64,000 nucleotides of DNA. Origin: Streptomyces violaceoruber (GTDB taxonomy: Bacteria; Actinomycetota; Actinomycetes; Streptomycetales; Streptomycetaceae). The notes beneath the pieces were generated by a model that saw nothing but the letters and a program-made list of their open reading frames with translations, was not told the DNA's origin and made no database searches. The DNA lies in contig NZ_CP137734.1 of the NCBI RefSeq assembly GCF_033406955.1, positions 7,998,001-8,062,000 of the forward strand. The letters are read 5' to 3'. A program made the position numbers and the translations under genes. Of this stretch, positions 26,178 to 33,476 are shown one piece after another. Positions within the stretch are counted from its first letter, which is position 1, and each line of letters opens with the position of its first letter.

Positions 26178-27052
26178 TGGCCACCGAGATCCAGACCCGC
26201 GCCGACGTGCAGACCGTCGCCGTCATCGGGGCCGCCGGCAAGATGGGCCAGCGTGTCTCCAACAACCTGGTCGACAGCGACTTCCGGGTGCTCTTCAGCG
26301 AGGCGTCGCCCACGGGCCAGGAGCTGATCCGCGACCTGGGCCGCGAACTGACCGAGTCCGCCGCCGCCGCGGCCGAGGCCGACGTCGTCATCCTCGCCGT
26401 GCCCGACGTGGTCCTCGGCAAGGTGTCCGAGGAACTCGTGCCGCTCATGAAGCCGGGCACCGTCGTCCTCACCCTCGACCCGGCCGCCGCCTACGCCGGA
26501 CTGCTCTTTGCCCGCGAGGACATCCACTACGCCTGCGCCCACCCCTGCCACCCCTCGGTGTTCCTGGAGCGCACCACCAAGGAGGAGTGGCAGGACACCT
26601 TCGGCGGCATCGCCGCCCCGCAGGAGGTCGTCGCCGCCTACGAGGGCGGGGACGCGGCCAAGCAGGAACTCGCCGACTCCGTCATCCGCGTCATGTACGC
26701 CCCGGTCGTCGACGTCCACTGGGTCACCGTCAAGCAGCTCGCCGTGCTGGAGCCGACCCTCGTCGAGACCATCGCCTGCATGGTCGGCGCCCTGCTGACC
26801 GAGGCCCTGCACGAGACCGTCCACACCGTCGGCGTCCCCGAGAAGGCGGCCCGCGCGATGCTGCTCGGCCACACCCAGGTCGCCCTCGCCAACACCCTGA
26901 AGGGCTCCAACCCCTTCTCGGACGCCTGCCTGATCGCCATGGACTACGGCCGCGAGTCCATCGTGCGCGAGGACTGGAAGAAGGTCTTCGACGACGAGGA
27001 GCTGGACAAGGTCATCACGCGCATGCTGAGGATCAAGGAGATCAAGCGCTGA
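26177..27052 (+). CDS. PGDH_C-type dehydrogenase, candidate D-apionate oxidoisomerase (ApnO-like)
   Basis: A 291-residue NAD(P)-dependent enzyme. The Rossmann half has VAVIGAAGKMGQRVSNNL and VVILAVPDVVLGKV; the helical C-terminal half matches the phosphogluconate-dehydrogenase-like C-terminal family (PF16896), which includes D-apionate oxidoisomerase. CAHPCHPSVFLERTTKEEW is a characteristic block between the halves. ApnO oxidises D-apionate and moves its carboxylate branch to give 3-oxo-isoapionate, the substrate of the gene product upstream. Start overlaps the previous stop (TAATG); a strong terminator follows, so it closes the operon. Confidence 0.8.
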   Translation: MATEIQTRADVQTVAVIGAAGKMGQRVSNNLVDSDFRVLFSEASPTGQELIRDLGRELTESAAAAAEADVVILAVPDVVLGKVSEELVPLMKPGTVVLTLDPAAAYAGLLFAREDIHYACAHPCHPSVFLERTTKEEWQDTFGGIAAPQEVVAAYEGGDAAKQELADSVIRVMYAPVVDVHWVTVKQLAVLEPTLVETIACMVGALLTEALHETVHTVGVPEKAARAMLLGHTQVALANTLKGSNPFSDACLIAMDYGRESIVREDWKKVFDDEELDKVITRMLRIKEIKR

Positions 27053-27064
27053 CCCACCTTACGG

Positions 27065-27100
27065 GCGACGCCGGAGACCCGCACGGGCCTCCGGCGTCGC
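27065..27100. terminator. bidirectional hairpin terminator
   Basis: GCGACGCCGGAG (27065-27076) and CTCCGGCGTCGC (27089-27100) form a perfect 12-pair stem with a 12-base loop between the convergent dehydrogenase and peptidase E genes. Confidence 0.8.
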
Positions 27101-27109
27101 CGCGTGCGC

Positions 27110-27841
27110 TCAGGAGCGGGTGCCGGTGTCGAACTCGCCCCGTACGTCCAGCAGTTCGGACAGGTCCGAGCCCACCGCCAGCTCGCGCGGGGCCGTACCC
27201 CGTCGGAACAGCCGGGCGTCGCGCTCACCGCCGAGCACGGCCCGGTCGCCCTCCACCCGCAGCCAGGAACCTTCCCGCAGCCCCAGCACGGGCACGTCGT
27301 TCTCCTCCAGGAACTCCCGCAGTCGCTCCTCGCGGGTCTCGCCCTTGTGCGTCGAGCCGGGGTCGGGGTCGAGGTAGTGCGGGTTGATCTGGAACGGGAC
27401 CAGGCCCAGCGTCTCGAAGGACGGCGGCTCGACGATCGGCATGTCGTTGGTGGTGCGCAGCGAGGGCGCCGCCATGTTGGTCCCGGCGCTGGCCCCCATG
27501 TACGGCAGCCCGCCGCGCACGGCCTTGACCAGCGCCTCCCGCAGCCCCGTCCGGTACAGCGCGGAGAGCAGCCGGAAGGAGTTGCCGCCGCCCACGAACA
27601 CGGCGTCCGCCTCGTCGAGCCGGGCGAGCGGGTCGCCGCCCTCGTGCACGCCCCGCACGTCGATCCCGGCGTCGGCGAGCGCGCCCCTGACCCGCGCGGT
27701 GTAGGTGTCGTGGTCGGCCAGCGCGTACGGGACGAAGGCGAGCCGGGCACCGGCGGGCAGGAAGCCGGTCACGGTGTCGAGGGCGTGTTCCAGGTAACCG
27801 CGGCCGTGCTGGGTGGAGTTGGACAGGAGCAGGAGATTCAC
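27110..27841 (-). CDS. pepE: peptidase E (S51, alpha-aspartyl dipeptidase)
   Basis: A 243-residue S51 serine peptidase. The nucleophile is Ser118 in MGASAGTN, and Asp133 and His155 (QINPHYLDP) keep the exact spacing of the Salmonella Ser120-Asp135-His157 triad. The enzyme hydrolyses N-terminal aspartyl dipeptides in the cytoplasm. It starts at a GTG 37 bases after the IclR gene, so the two form an operon. The divergent genes across the IclR promoter encode an M20 peptidase and a permease, which points to a shared job in using a small peptide-like nutrient. Confidence 0.9.
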   Translation of the reverse strand: MNLLLLSNSTQHGRGYLEHALDTVTGFLPAGARLAFVPYALADHDTYTARVRGALADAGIDVRGVHEGGDPLARLDEADAVFVGGGNSFRLLSALYRTGLREALVKAVRGGLPYMGASAGTNMAAPSLRTTNDMPIVEPPSFETLGLVPFQINPHYLDPDPGSTHKGETREERLREFLEENDVPVLGLREGSWLRVEGDRAVLGGERDARLFRRGTAPRELAVGSDLSELLDVRGEFDTGTRS

Positions 27842-27878
27842 GGGTTCTTCCTCGTCGACGGGGTGGATCGGTGGTGCG

Positions 27879-28712
27879 TCAGGACGTACGGGGGGCGCGC
27901 GGGCGCCGGTGGTGCTGGGGCGGGTGGGTCAGGCGCTGCTCCAGCAGCCGGGCGGCGCGGCGCAGCACCTCCAGCCGGTCCTCGGGCCCCTCGGGGAAGC
28001 GCTCCTTGGCGGCGCCGAGGCTGAGGCTGCCGTAGGGCTCCGAGCCGAGGAACACCGGCATGGCGACCGTGCCGATGCCGGCGTCGTACTCGCCGACCGT
28101 CCACGCGTAGCCCTGCGCGCGGACCGTGCGGAACTCGCGCTCCAGCTGGTCCGGGTCGGTGACCGTGCGCTCGGTGAAGCGTGCCATCGGACGCCCGCGG
28201 AAGAGCCGGTGGCGCTGCTCGTCGGGCAGGAAGGCGTAGAACGACTTGCTGGTGGCGCCCGCGTGCGCCGGGTACAGCTCGCCGACCAGCGGGTAGTAGC
28301 GCAGCGGCCCCTCCTCGCCCTCGACGGCCGCGACACAGCGCATGTGGAAGCTGTCGGGCAGGCAGAAGAGCACCGTGTCGCCGGTCGCCGCCCGCAGCTC
28401 CTGGAGCACCGGTTCCGCGAGCAGCTCCAGGGAGCCCGAGCGCTCCCAGAGGCGGCCCAGGCGCAGGGCGGCCGGGCCGATCCGGTAGCGGCGGGTCGCG
28501 GGGTCCGATACCAGGAAGCCGCGCCCCGCGAGGGTGGACAGCAGCCGCTGGGCGACCGAGGTGTCCCAGCCGAACTCGGCGGCGATCTCGGTGACACCCC
28601 AGTCCGGGCGGGTGCGCTCGAACGCCAGCAGCACCAGCAGGGCGCGGTCGACGGTCTGCAGCGCCCCGGCCGGCGTCCTGCGGTCCACGGGTTCAACCGG
28701 GCGACCGGCCAT
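27879..28712 (-). CDS. IclR-family transcriptional regulator
   Basis: A 277-residue IclR regulator. The winged helix-turn-helix is at about 18-80 (ALQTVDRALLVLLAFERTRPDWGVTEIAAEFGWDTSVAQRLLSTL) and the effector-binding domain follows (RCVAAVEGEEGPLRYYPLVGELYPAHAGATSKSF and YDAGIGTVAMPVFL). The C-terminus is His/Pro/Arg-rich. It is divergent from the DUF1177 operon and heads an operon with pepE. Direct repeats in the 145-base gap are its likely operator. Confidence 0.9.
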   Translation of the reverse strand: MAGRPVEPVDRRTPAGALQTVDRALLVLLAFERTRPDWGVTEIAAEFGWDTSVAQRLLSTLAGRGFLVSDPATRRYRIGPAALRLGRLWERSGSLELLAEPVLQELRAATGDTVLFCLPDSFHMRCVAAVEGEEGPLRYYPLVGELYPAHAGATSKSFYAFLPDEQRHRLFRGRPMARFTERTVTDPDQLEREFRTVRAQGYAWTVGEYDAGIGTVAMPVFLGSEPYGSLSLGAAKERFPEGPEDRLEVLRRAARLLEQRLTHPPQHHRRPRAPRTS

Positions 28713-28765
28713 GACGGCTCCTCTCAGCCACTTCTCACCATCGCATCTCACCATGCAGACCCGTA

Positions 28766-28797
28766 TTGCAGATAACGGGAAACAGTTGCGGACAACG
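28766..28797. promoter_or_regulatory. twin direct repeats, candidate IclR operator
   Basis: TTGCAGATAACG (28766-28777) and TTGCGGACAACG (28786-28797) differ at two positions and start exactly 20 bases apart, about two DNA turns, so both copies face the same side. They are in the gap between the divergent iclR-like and DUF1177 genes. The second copy also contains the small palindrome GTTG-CGGA-CAAC. Confidence 0.6.
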
Positions 28798-28857
28798 CTA
28801 GTCCATCCCGAACCTGCTTGGGAGCACCGCCCCTGGTGCGGATCAGGAGAACTGCCC

Positions 28858-29811
28858 ATGTTGAAGTACGTCCTGGACCTCGTGGATCTGCTCGACGATC
28901 CCGACGCCGACGGCAAGCGCGTCGCCGCCCACCTCGACGCGGTGGCGGGCCCCGAGGGCTCCGGCGCCGAGGTCACCACCGTCACCGGCGAGCGCGGCTC
29001 GACGGACTTCGTGCTCGTACGGATACCGGGCCGGGCCGGCCGTACCCGGGGCGGTTCCGCGCGCACGCTCGGCGTGGTGGGGCGGCTCGGCGGCGTCGGG
29101 GCGCGCCCGGAGGCCGTCGGCCTGGTCTCCGACGCGGACGGCGCGGTCGCGGCGCTCGCCACCGCCGCCAAGCTGCTCGACATGCGGCGCCGGGGCGACG
29201 TGCTCGACGGCGACGTGATCGTGGCCACGCACATCTGCCCGAACGCCCCGACCGCACCGCACGACCCGGTGCCGTTCATGGACTCGCCCGTCGACATCGC
29301 GACCATGAACCGGCACGAGGTCACCGGCGAGATGGAGGCCGTGCTCTCCGTCGACACCACCAAGGGCAACCGCATCATCAACCACAAGGGGCTCGCCCTG
29401 TCGCCCACCGTCAAGGAGGGCTGGGTGCTCAGGGTGAGCGAGCGGCTCGGCGAGCTGCTGGCCGTGGTGACCGGTGAGCCCTTGGTCACGTACCCCGTGA
29501 CCACCCAGGACATCACCCCGTACGGTAACGGTGTACACCACATCAATTCGATCCTGCAGCCCGCCACGGCGACGGCCGCACCGGTGGTCGGACTCGCGAT
29601 CACCTCCGCGGCGGCGGTGCCCGGCTGCCAGACGGGTGCCAGCCACGAGACCGACATCGCGGCCGCCGCCCGGTTCGCCGTCGAGACCGCCAAGGCCTAC
29701 GGCGGCGGACAGCTCGACTTCCACGACGACCAGGAGTTCGACGCCCTCGTGTCCCGCTACGGCCCGCTGACCCGGCTGCAGACCCTCGGCCGCGAACCCG
29801 GGGGGTCGTGA
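28858..29811 (+). CDS. DUF1177 domain protein
   Basis: A 317-residue protein that matches DUF1177 over its full length. It has no signal peptide or membrane segment. Stretches that look functional are VATHICPNAPTAPHDPVPFMDSPVD with possible metal or catalytic His/Asp residues, LSVDTTKGNRIINHKG, and GNGVHHINSILQPATATAAPVVGLAITSAAAVPGCQTG. The family has no established function that I know. Being co-transcribed with a permease and an M20 peptidase, and next to peptidase E, it is likely a cytoplasmic enzyme acting on the same imported compound. Its stop overlaps the permease start. Confidence 0.8.
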   Translation: MLKYVLDLVDLLDDPDADGKRVAAHLDAVAGPEGSGAEVTTVTGERGSTDFVLVRIPGRAGRTRGGSARTLGVVGRLGGVGARPEAVGLVSDADGAVAALATAAKLLDMRRRGDVLDGDVIVATHICPNAPTAPHDPVPFMDSPVDIATMNRHEVTGEMEAVLSVDTTKGNRIINHKGLALSPTVKEGWVLRVSERLGELLAVVTGEPLVTYPVTTQDITPYGNGVHHINSILQPATATAAPVVGLAITSAAAVPGCQTGASHETDIAAAARFAVETAKAYGGGQLDFHDDQEFDALVSRYGPLTRLQTLGREPGGS

Positions 29812-31214
29812 TCATGGCCATGCACAAGAACCCCGCCGGCGGGGCCGCCGCCGCGGAAGCGGCCACGGGAGCCGTGGGCAGCGACGACTACGCCCTCTCC
29901 CGCGTCCCGCGCGACAAGCGGCTCGGCTTCTGGACCATGCTGCTGCAGTGGCTCGCGCAGTCCGGCTCCATCTCGCAGTTCACCCTCGGCGCCACCATCG
30001 GCGTCGGCATGACCTTCGGCGACGCCTTCCTCGCGTTCACCCTCGGCGCGGTGATCCTCGAAGTCGTGATCTTCGCGATCGGCCTCGCGGGCATGCGCGA
30101 GGGGCTCGCCACCCCGCTGCTCACCCGCTGGGCGGGCTTCGGCCGCAACGGCTCCGCGCTGGTCAGCCTGGTCATCTCGGTCAGCCTCGTCGGCTGGTTC
30201 GGGGTGCAGAACACGATCTTCGGCGACAGCGTGTCCGCGCTCGTCGGCGGTCCCTCCTGGCTGTGGTGCACGGCCGCCGGTGTCGCCATCACGGTGCTGG
30301 TCATCTTCGGCTTCAAGTACATGGCCGTCTTCGCGAAGATCGTCACGCCGCTGTTCTTCGCCATGGTCGCCTGGTCGGTCACCGACGCGCTGAGCGACCA
30401 CTCGTTCTCCGAACTGATCCACTCCCCGGCGCCCGGCGAGACCATCCCGCTCGCCGTCGCCGCGACCGCCATCGCGGGCGGCTTCATGACCGGCGCGATC
30501 GTCTCCCCGGAGATGACCCGGTACAACCGCAAGGGCAGCCACGTCTTCCTGCAGAGCGCCTCGTCGATGATCCTCTCCGAGTACATCGTCGGCCTGACCG
30601 GTGTCCTGCTCGGCCACCTGGTCGGCAGCGGCCAGGTCTCCCAGATCGTGCTCTCCACCTCCGGCGTCTTCGGCGTGCTCGTCGTCCTGATGTCCACCGC
30701 GAAGATCAACGACTGGAACCTGTACGGCTCCTCGCTCGGCGTCGTCAACTTCTTCCAGGTCGTCTTCGGCAAGCGCGTGCACCGGGGCGCGGTCACCATC
30801 GTCCTCGGCATCGCGGGCACCCTGCTCTCCGCCGTCGGCATCATGACCCACTTCACCGACTTCCTGTCCGTGCTGGGCGTCGCCATCCCGCCGGTGGGCG
30901 GCATCATCGTCGCCGAGTACTGGGTGGTGCGCCGCATGCGGGCACCCCTGGACGCCACCCGCGACGCGGAGACCCTGCCGGCCACCTCGCCGACCTGGGT
31001 GCCCATGTCCCTGGTCATCTGGGCGACCGCCTTCTGCGTCGGCAAGTTCTACGACGGCGGCATCCCCGCCCTGAACTCCCTGCTGACCGCCTTCGTCCTC
31101 TACTGCGTCCTCGGCCTCGCCGGCTGGATCAGGACATACGGCACCACCGCCCTGGACGACACCGACGAACCCACCCCGGCCGCCACCGGCACGGCCACCG
31201 TAGGAGCACCGTGA
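29808..31214 (+). CDS. NCS1/cytosine-permease-like transporter
   Basis: A 468-residue transporter with about 12 membrane helices. The N-terminal LSRVPRDKRLGFWTMLLQWLAQSGSISQFTLGA and the motif GGFMTGAIVSPEMTRYNRKG are typical of the nucleobase:cation symporter-1 family. Members import cytosine, purines, hydantoins or thiamine; here the neighbours are peptidases, so a hydantoin-like or N-acyl-amino-acid substrate is possible. I favour the GTG at 29808, which overlaps the DUF1177 stop (GTGA); the ATG at 29814 is an alternative. Confidence 0.88.
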   Translation: MIMAMHKNPAGGAAAAEAATGAVGSDDYALSRVPRDKRLGFWTMLLQWLAQSGSISQFTLGATIGVGMTFGDAFLAFTLGAVILEVVIFAIGLAGMREGLATPLLTRWAGFGRNGSALVSLVISVSLVGWFGVQNTIFGDSVSALVGGPSWLWCTAAGVAITVLVIFGFKYMAVFAKIVTPLFFAMVAWSVTDALSDHSFSELIHSPAPGETIPLAVAATAIAGGFMTGAIVSPEMTRYNRKGSHVFLQSASSMILSEYIVGLTGVLLGHLVGSGQVSQIVLSTSGVFGVLVVLMSTAKINDWNLYGSSLGVVNFFQVVFGKRVHRGAVTIVLGIAGTLLSAVGIMTHFTDFLSVLGVAIPPVGGIIVAEYWVVRRMRAPLDATRDAETLPATSPTWVPMSLVIWATAFCVGKFYDGGIPALNSLLTAFVLYCVLGLAGWIRTYGTTALDDTDEPTPAATGTATVGAP

Positions 31215-32539
31215 GCACCACCGCACCCGCAGTCGTCCCGGCCTCCGAGGAGGCACAGCGGGAGGTCGTCGACCTGTGCGCGGAGCTGATCCGCTTCGAC
31301 ACCTCCAACCCCACCAGCGACGAGCGGGCCTGCGCCGACTGGGTCGTGGCCCGCCTCGCCGAGGCGGGCATCGCCTCCGAGCTGGTGGAGAGCGCCCCGG
31401 GCCGCGCCAACGTCGTCGCCCGCATTCCCGGCGCCGACACCTCCCGCGGCGCCCTGCTGGTCCACGGCCACCTGGACGTCGTGCCGGCCGACGCCGCCGA
31501 GTGGCGGGTGCCGCCGTTCTCCGGCGAGATCCAGGACGGCTACCTGTGGGGCCGCGGCGCGATCGACATGAAGGACACGGTGGCCGTGATGCTGGCCACC
31601 GCCCGGCACTTCGCCCGCACCGGCACCCGGCCCGCCCGCGAGATCGTCCTCGCCTTCCTCGCCGACGAGGAGGCGGGCGGCAAGTTCGGTGCCCACTGGC
31701 TGGTGGAGCACCGGCCGGAGCTGTTCGCCGGGGTCACCGAGGCGATCGGCGAGGGCGGCGGCTTCAGCTACGCGCTGGACGACACCCGGCGCCTCTACCC
31801 GATCGAGAACGCCCAGCGCGGCATGGCCTGGATGGAGCTGACGGCCGCCGGGCGCGCCGGGCACGGGTCCTCCCCGAACGACGAGAACGCCGTCACCGAC
31901 CTGGCCGAGTCCCTCACCCGCATCGGGCGCCACACCTTCCCCGTCCGGCTGATCGAACCGGTGCGCGCGCTGCTCGCCGAGGCGGCCCGCCTCCAGGCGG
32001 TCGACCTCGACCTCGACGCCGAGGACCTGGAGGCGGAACTGGCCAAGCTCGGACACGTGGCCGACTTCATGCAGGTCGTGCTGCGCAACTCGGCCAACCC
32101 GACCATGTTCACCGCGGGCTACCAGACCAACGTCATCCCGGGCCGGGCCACGGCCCGCGTCGACGGCCGCTTCCTGCCCGGCCACGAGCAGGAGCTGATC
32201 GACACGATCGACGCCCTGCTCCTGCCCTCGGTGTCCCGCGAGTGGGTCAACCACGACATCGCGATGGAGACCTCCTTCGACGGGCCCCTCGTCGACGCCA
32301 TGTGCGCCGCCGTCCGCGCCGAGGACCCCGACGGCCACCCGGTGCCGTACTGCAATCCGGGCGGCACCGACGCCAAGGCCTTCACCAGGCTCGACATCCG
32401 CTGCTTCGGCTTCAAGGGGCTCAAGCTGCCCCACGACCTCGACTACGGGCGGCTCTTCCACGGCGTCGACGAGCGGGTGCCGCTGGAGGGTCTGCGCTTC
32501 GGCGTACGGGTGATGACCCGGCTGTGGCAGGACTGCTGA
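31211..32539 (+). CDS. M20-family metallopeptidase / deacylase
   Basis: A 442-residue M20 zinc enzyme. The metal-binding motif LLVHGHLDVVPAD and the bridging Asp in GAIDMKD are present, followed by the catalytic Glu pair in LADEEAGG. The dimerisation domain inserts at about 200-325 (GHGSSPND marks its start). M20 enzymes include carboxypeptidases, dipeptidases and N-acyl-amino-acid deacylases such as ArgE and DapE. It begins at a GTG overlapping the permease stop and ends the DUF1177 operon. The substrate is presumably what the permease imports. Confidence 0.9.
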   Translation: MSTTAPAVVPASEEAQREVVDLCAELIRFDTSNPTSDERACADWVVARLAEAGIASELVESAPGRANVVARIPGADTSRGALLVHGHLDVVPADAAEWRVPPFSGEIQDGYLWGRGAIDMKDTVAVMLATARHFARTGTRPAREIVLAFLADEEAGGKFGAHWLVEHRPELFAGVTEAIGEGGGFSYALDDTRRLYPIENAQRGMAWMELTAAGRAGHGSSPNDENAVTDLAESLTRIGRHTFPVRLIEPVRALLAEAARLQAVDLDLDAEDLEAELAKLGHVADFMQVVLRNSANPTMFTAGYQTNVIPGRATARVDGRFLPGHEQELIDTIDALLLPSVSREWVNHDIAMETSFDGPLVDAMCAAVRAEDPDGHPVPYCNPGGTDAKAFTRLDIRCFGFKGLKLPHDLDYGRLFHGVDERVPLEGLRFGVRVMTRLWQDC

Positions 32540-32644
32540 CGGGTCAGGCCGGCGGGGAATGCCCCGGCGGCCGTCGGGGTTGTGATGCGTGACTGACATG
32601 CGCGGGACAGAACGGCAGCCCGCGCCGCGGTCGGAAGGAGCACC

Positions 32645-32809
32645 ATGGCACGCAGCACCGCACGCCCGGTCGTCAAGCTGAAGTCGACCGCCGGCACCGG
32701 CGTCACCTACGTCACCCGCAAGAACCGCCTCAACGACCCCGACCGGCTCGTCCTGCGCAAGTACGACCCGGTGGCGGGAGAGCACGTGCCGTTCCGCGAG
32801 GAACGCTGA
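32645..32809 (+). CDS. rpmG: zinc-independent ribosomal protein L33 (C- paralogue)
   Basis: A 54-residue L33 homologue: [20 protein letters not shown] and [19 protein letters not shown]. The zinc-ribbon CxxC pairs are absent, and YDPVAGEH stands where cysteines would be, so this is the C- form. In bacteria such paralogues replace the zinc-binding versions under zinc starvation, usually under the repressor Zur. GGAAGGAG lies just upstream of the ATG. I looked for a Zur box in the 105-base leader and saw none that was convincing. It pairs with the C- L36 gene 49 bases downstream. Confidence 0.92.
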   Translation: MARSTARPVVKLKSTAGTGVTYVTRKNRLNDPDRLVLRKYDPVAGEHVPFREER

Positions 32810-32858
32810 ACGGCACGTCGAGACGTGCCGAGGAGAGCCGAGAAGTGAGGAGGCAGTC

Positions 32859-32981
32859 GTGAAGGTCCGCAACTCCCTGCGCGCCCTCAAGGCCAGGCCC
32901 GGCGCCCAGGTGGTGCGCCGCCGGGGCGTGACGTACGTGATCAACAAGAAGGACCCGCGCTTCAAGGCCCGCCAGGGCTGA
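32859..32981 (+). CDS. rpmJ: zinc-independent ribosomal protein L36 (C- paralogue)
   Basis: A 40-residue L36 homologue: [19 protein letters not shown] then [21 protein letters not shown]. The usual Cys3-His zinc set is missing. It starts at a GTG with GAGGAGG upstream. With L33 it forms a two-gene unit that should free zinc for other uses by replacing zinc-bearing ribosomal proteins. A terminator follows at 32997. Confidence 0.92.
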   Translation: MKVRNSLRALKARPGAQVVRRRGVTYVINKKDPRFKARQG

Positions 32982-32996
32982 GCACCCGCGCGCTCG

Positions 32997-33030
32997 ACGG
33001 CCCGGCCCGCGATCCACGGGGCCGGGCCGT
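32997..33030. terminator. hairpin terminator after L36
   Basis: ACGGCCCGGCCC (32997-33008) and GGGCCGGGCCGT (33019-33030) form a perfect 12-pair stem with a 10-base loop, 15 bases after the L36 stop. It also faces the end of the decayed gene on the other strand. Confidence 0.75.
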
Positions 33031-33059
33031 GGCGTGCACGCCCGTGCACGCGGCCGGGA

Positions 33060-33339
33060 TCAGCCGTCCACGTCGACGCCGCAGCCCCGGGCGAGGGCGC
33101 CCAGGCCGTGGTCGTAGCCCTGGCCGACGGCCCGCAGCCGCCAGCTGTGCCGCGCCGGTCTGCTCGCCGTCGGCGTCCAGGGTCACCACGGCCACGGACA
33201 GCACCCGGTCACGGCGCGGTACGAGACCCGAGGTCTCCACATCGACCAGCGCCCACGCGAAGGCGTAGTCGCGCAGGTCGGACAGATCGGAGGCGGCAGA
33301 CCCGAGAGACATGGAGGAAGGAGGGAGGTATATCCACAT
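33060..33339 (-). pseudogene. remnant of a DEDDh exonuclease-TerD fusion gene
   Basis: On the minus strand the frame from about 33339 encodes YAFAWALVDVETSGLVPRRD, the first acidic motif of a DnaQ-type 3'-5' exonuclease, and runs to DADGEQTGA. There the homology stops: a normal exonuclease continues for 150 more residues. In the next frame the same DNA encodes RHSWRLRAVGQGYDHGLGAL and ends GVDVDG-stop at 33060, which looks like the C-terminus of a TerD-family protein. Streptomyces has long exonuclease-BRCT-TerD fusions, so I read this as one such gene with most of its middle deleted and a frameshift at the joint near 33150. Confidence 0.6.
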
Positions 33340-33476
33340 CTCCTTCAACTCGAACGACCATTGATCATGTTCTGCGGCTTACGTGACCCGTGTCCCCGGA
33401 CAGGTCGCCGGACGCTCCGGGCCTCCTGACACACTGCTGGGCGCGCCACCCGCCCAGGCCCCAGGAGGACTTCGTC

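Noticed and set aside
32540-32644. Possible Zur box in front of L33
   Set aside because: I looked for a TGAAAATGATTTTCA-like palindrome and found no convincing match, so no site is annotated.
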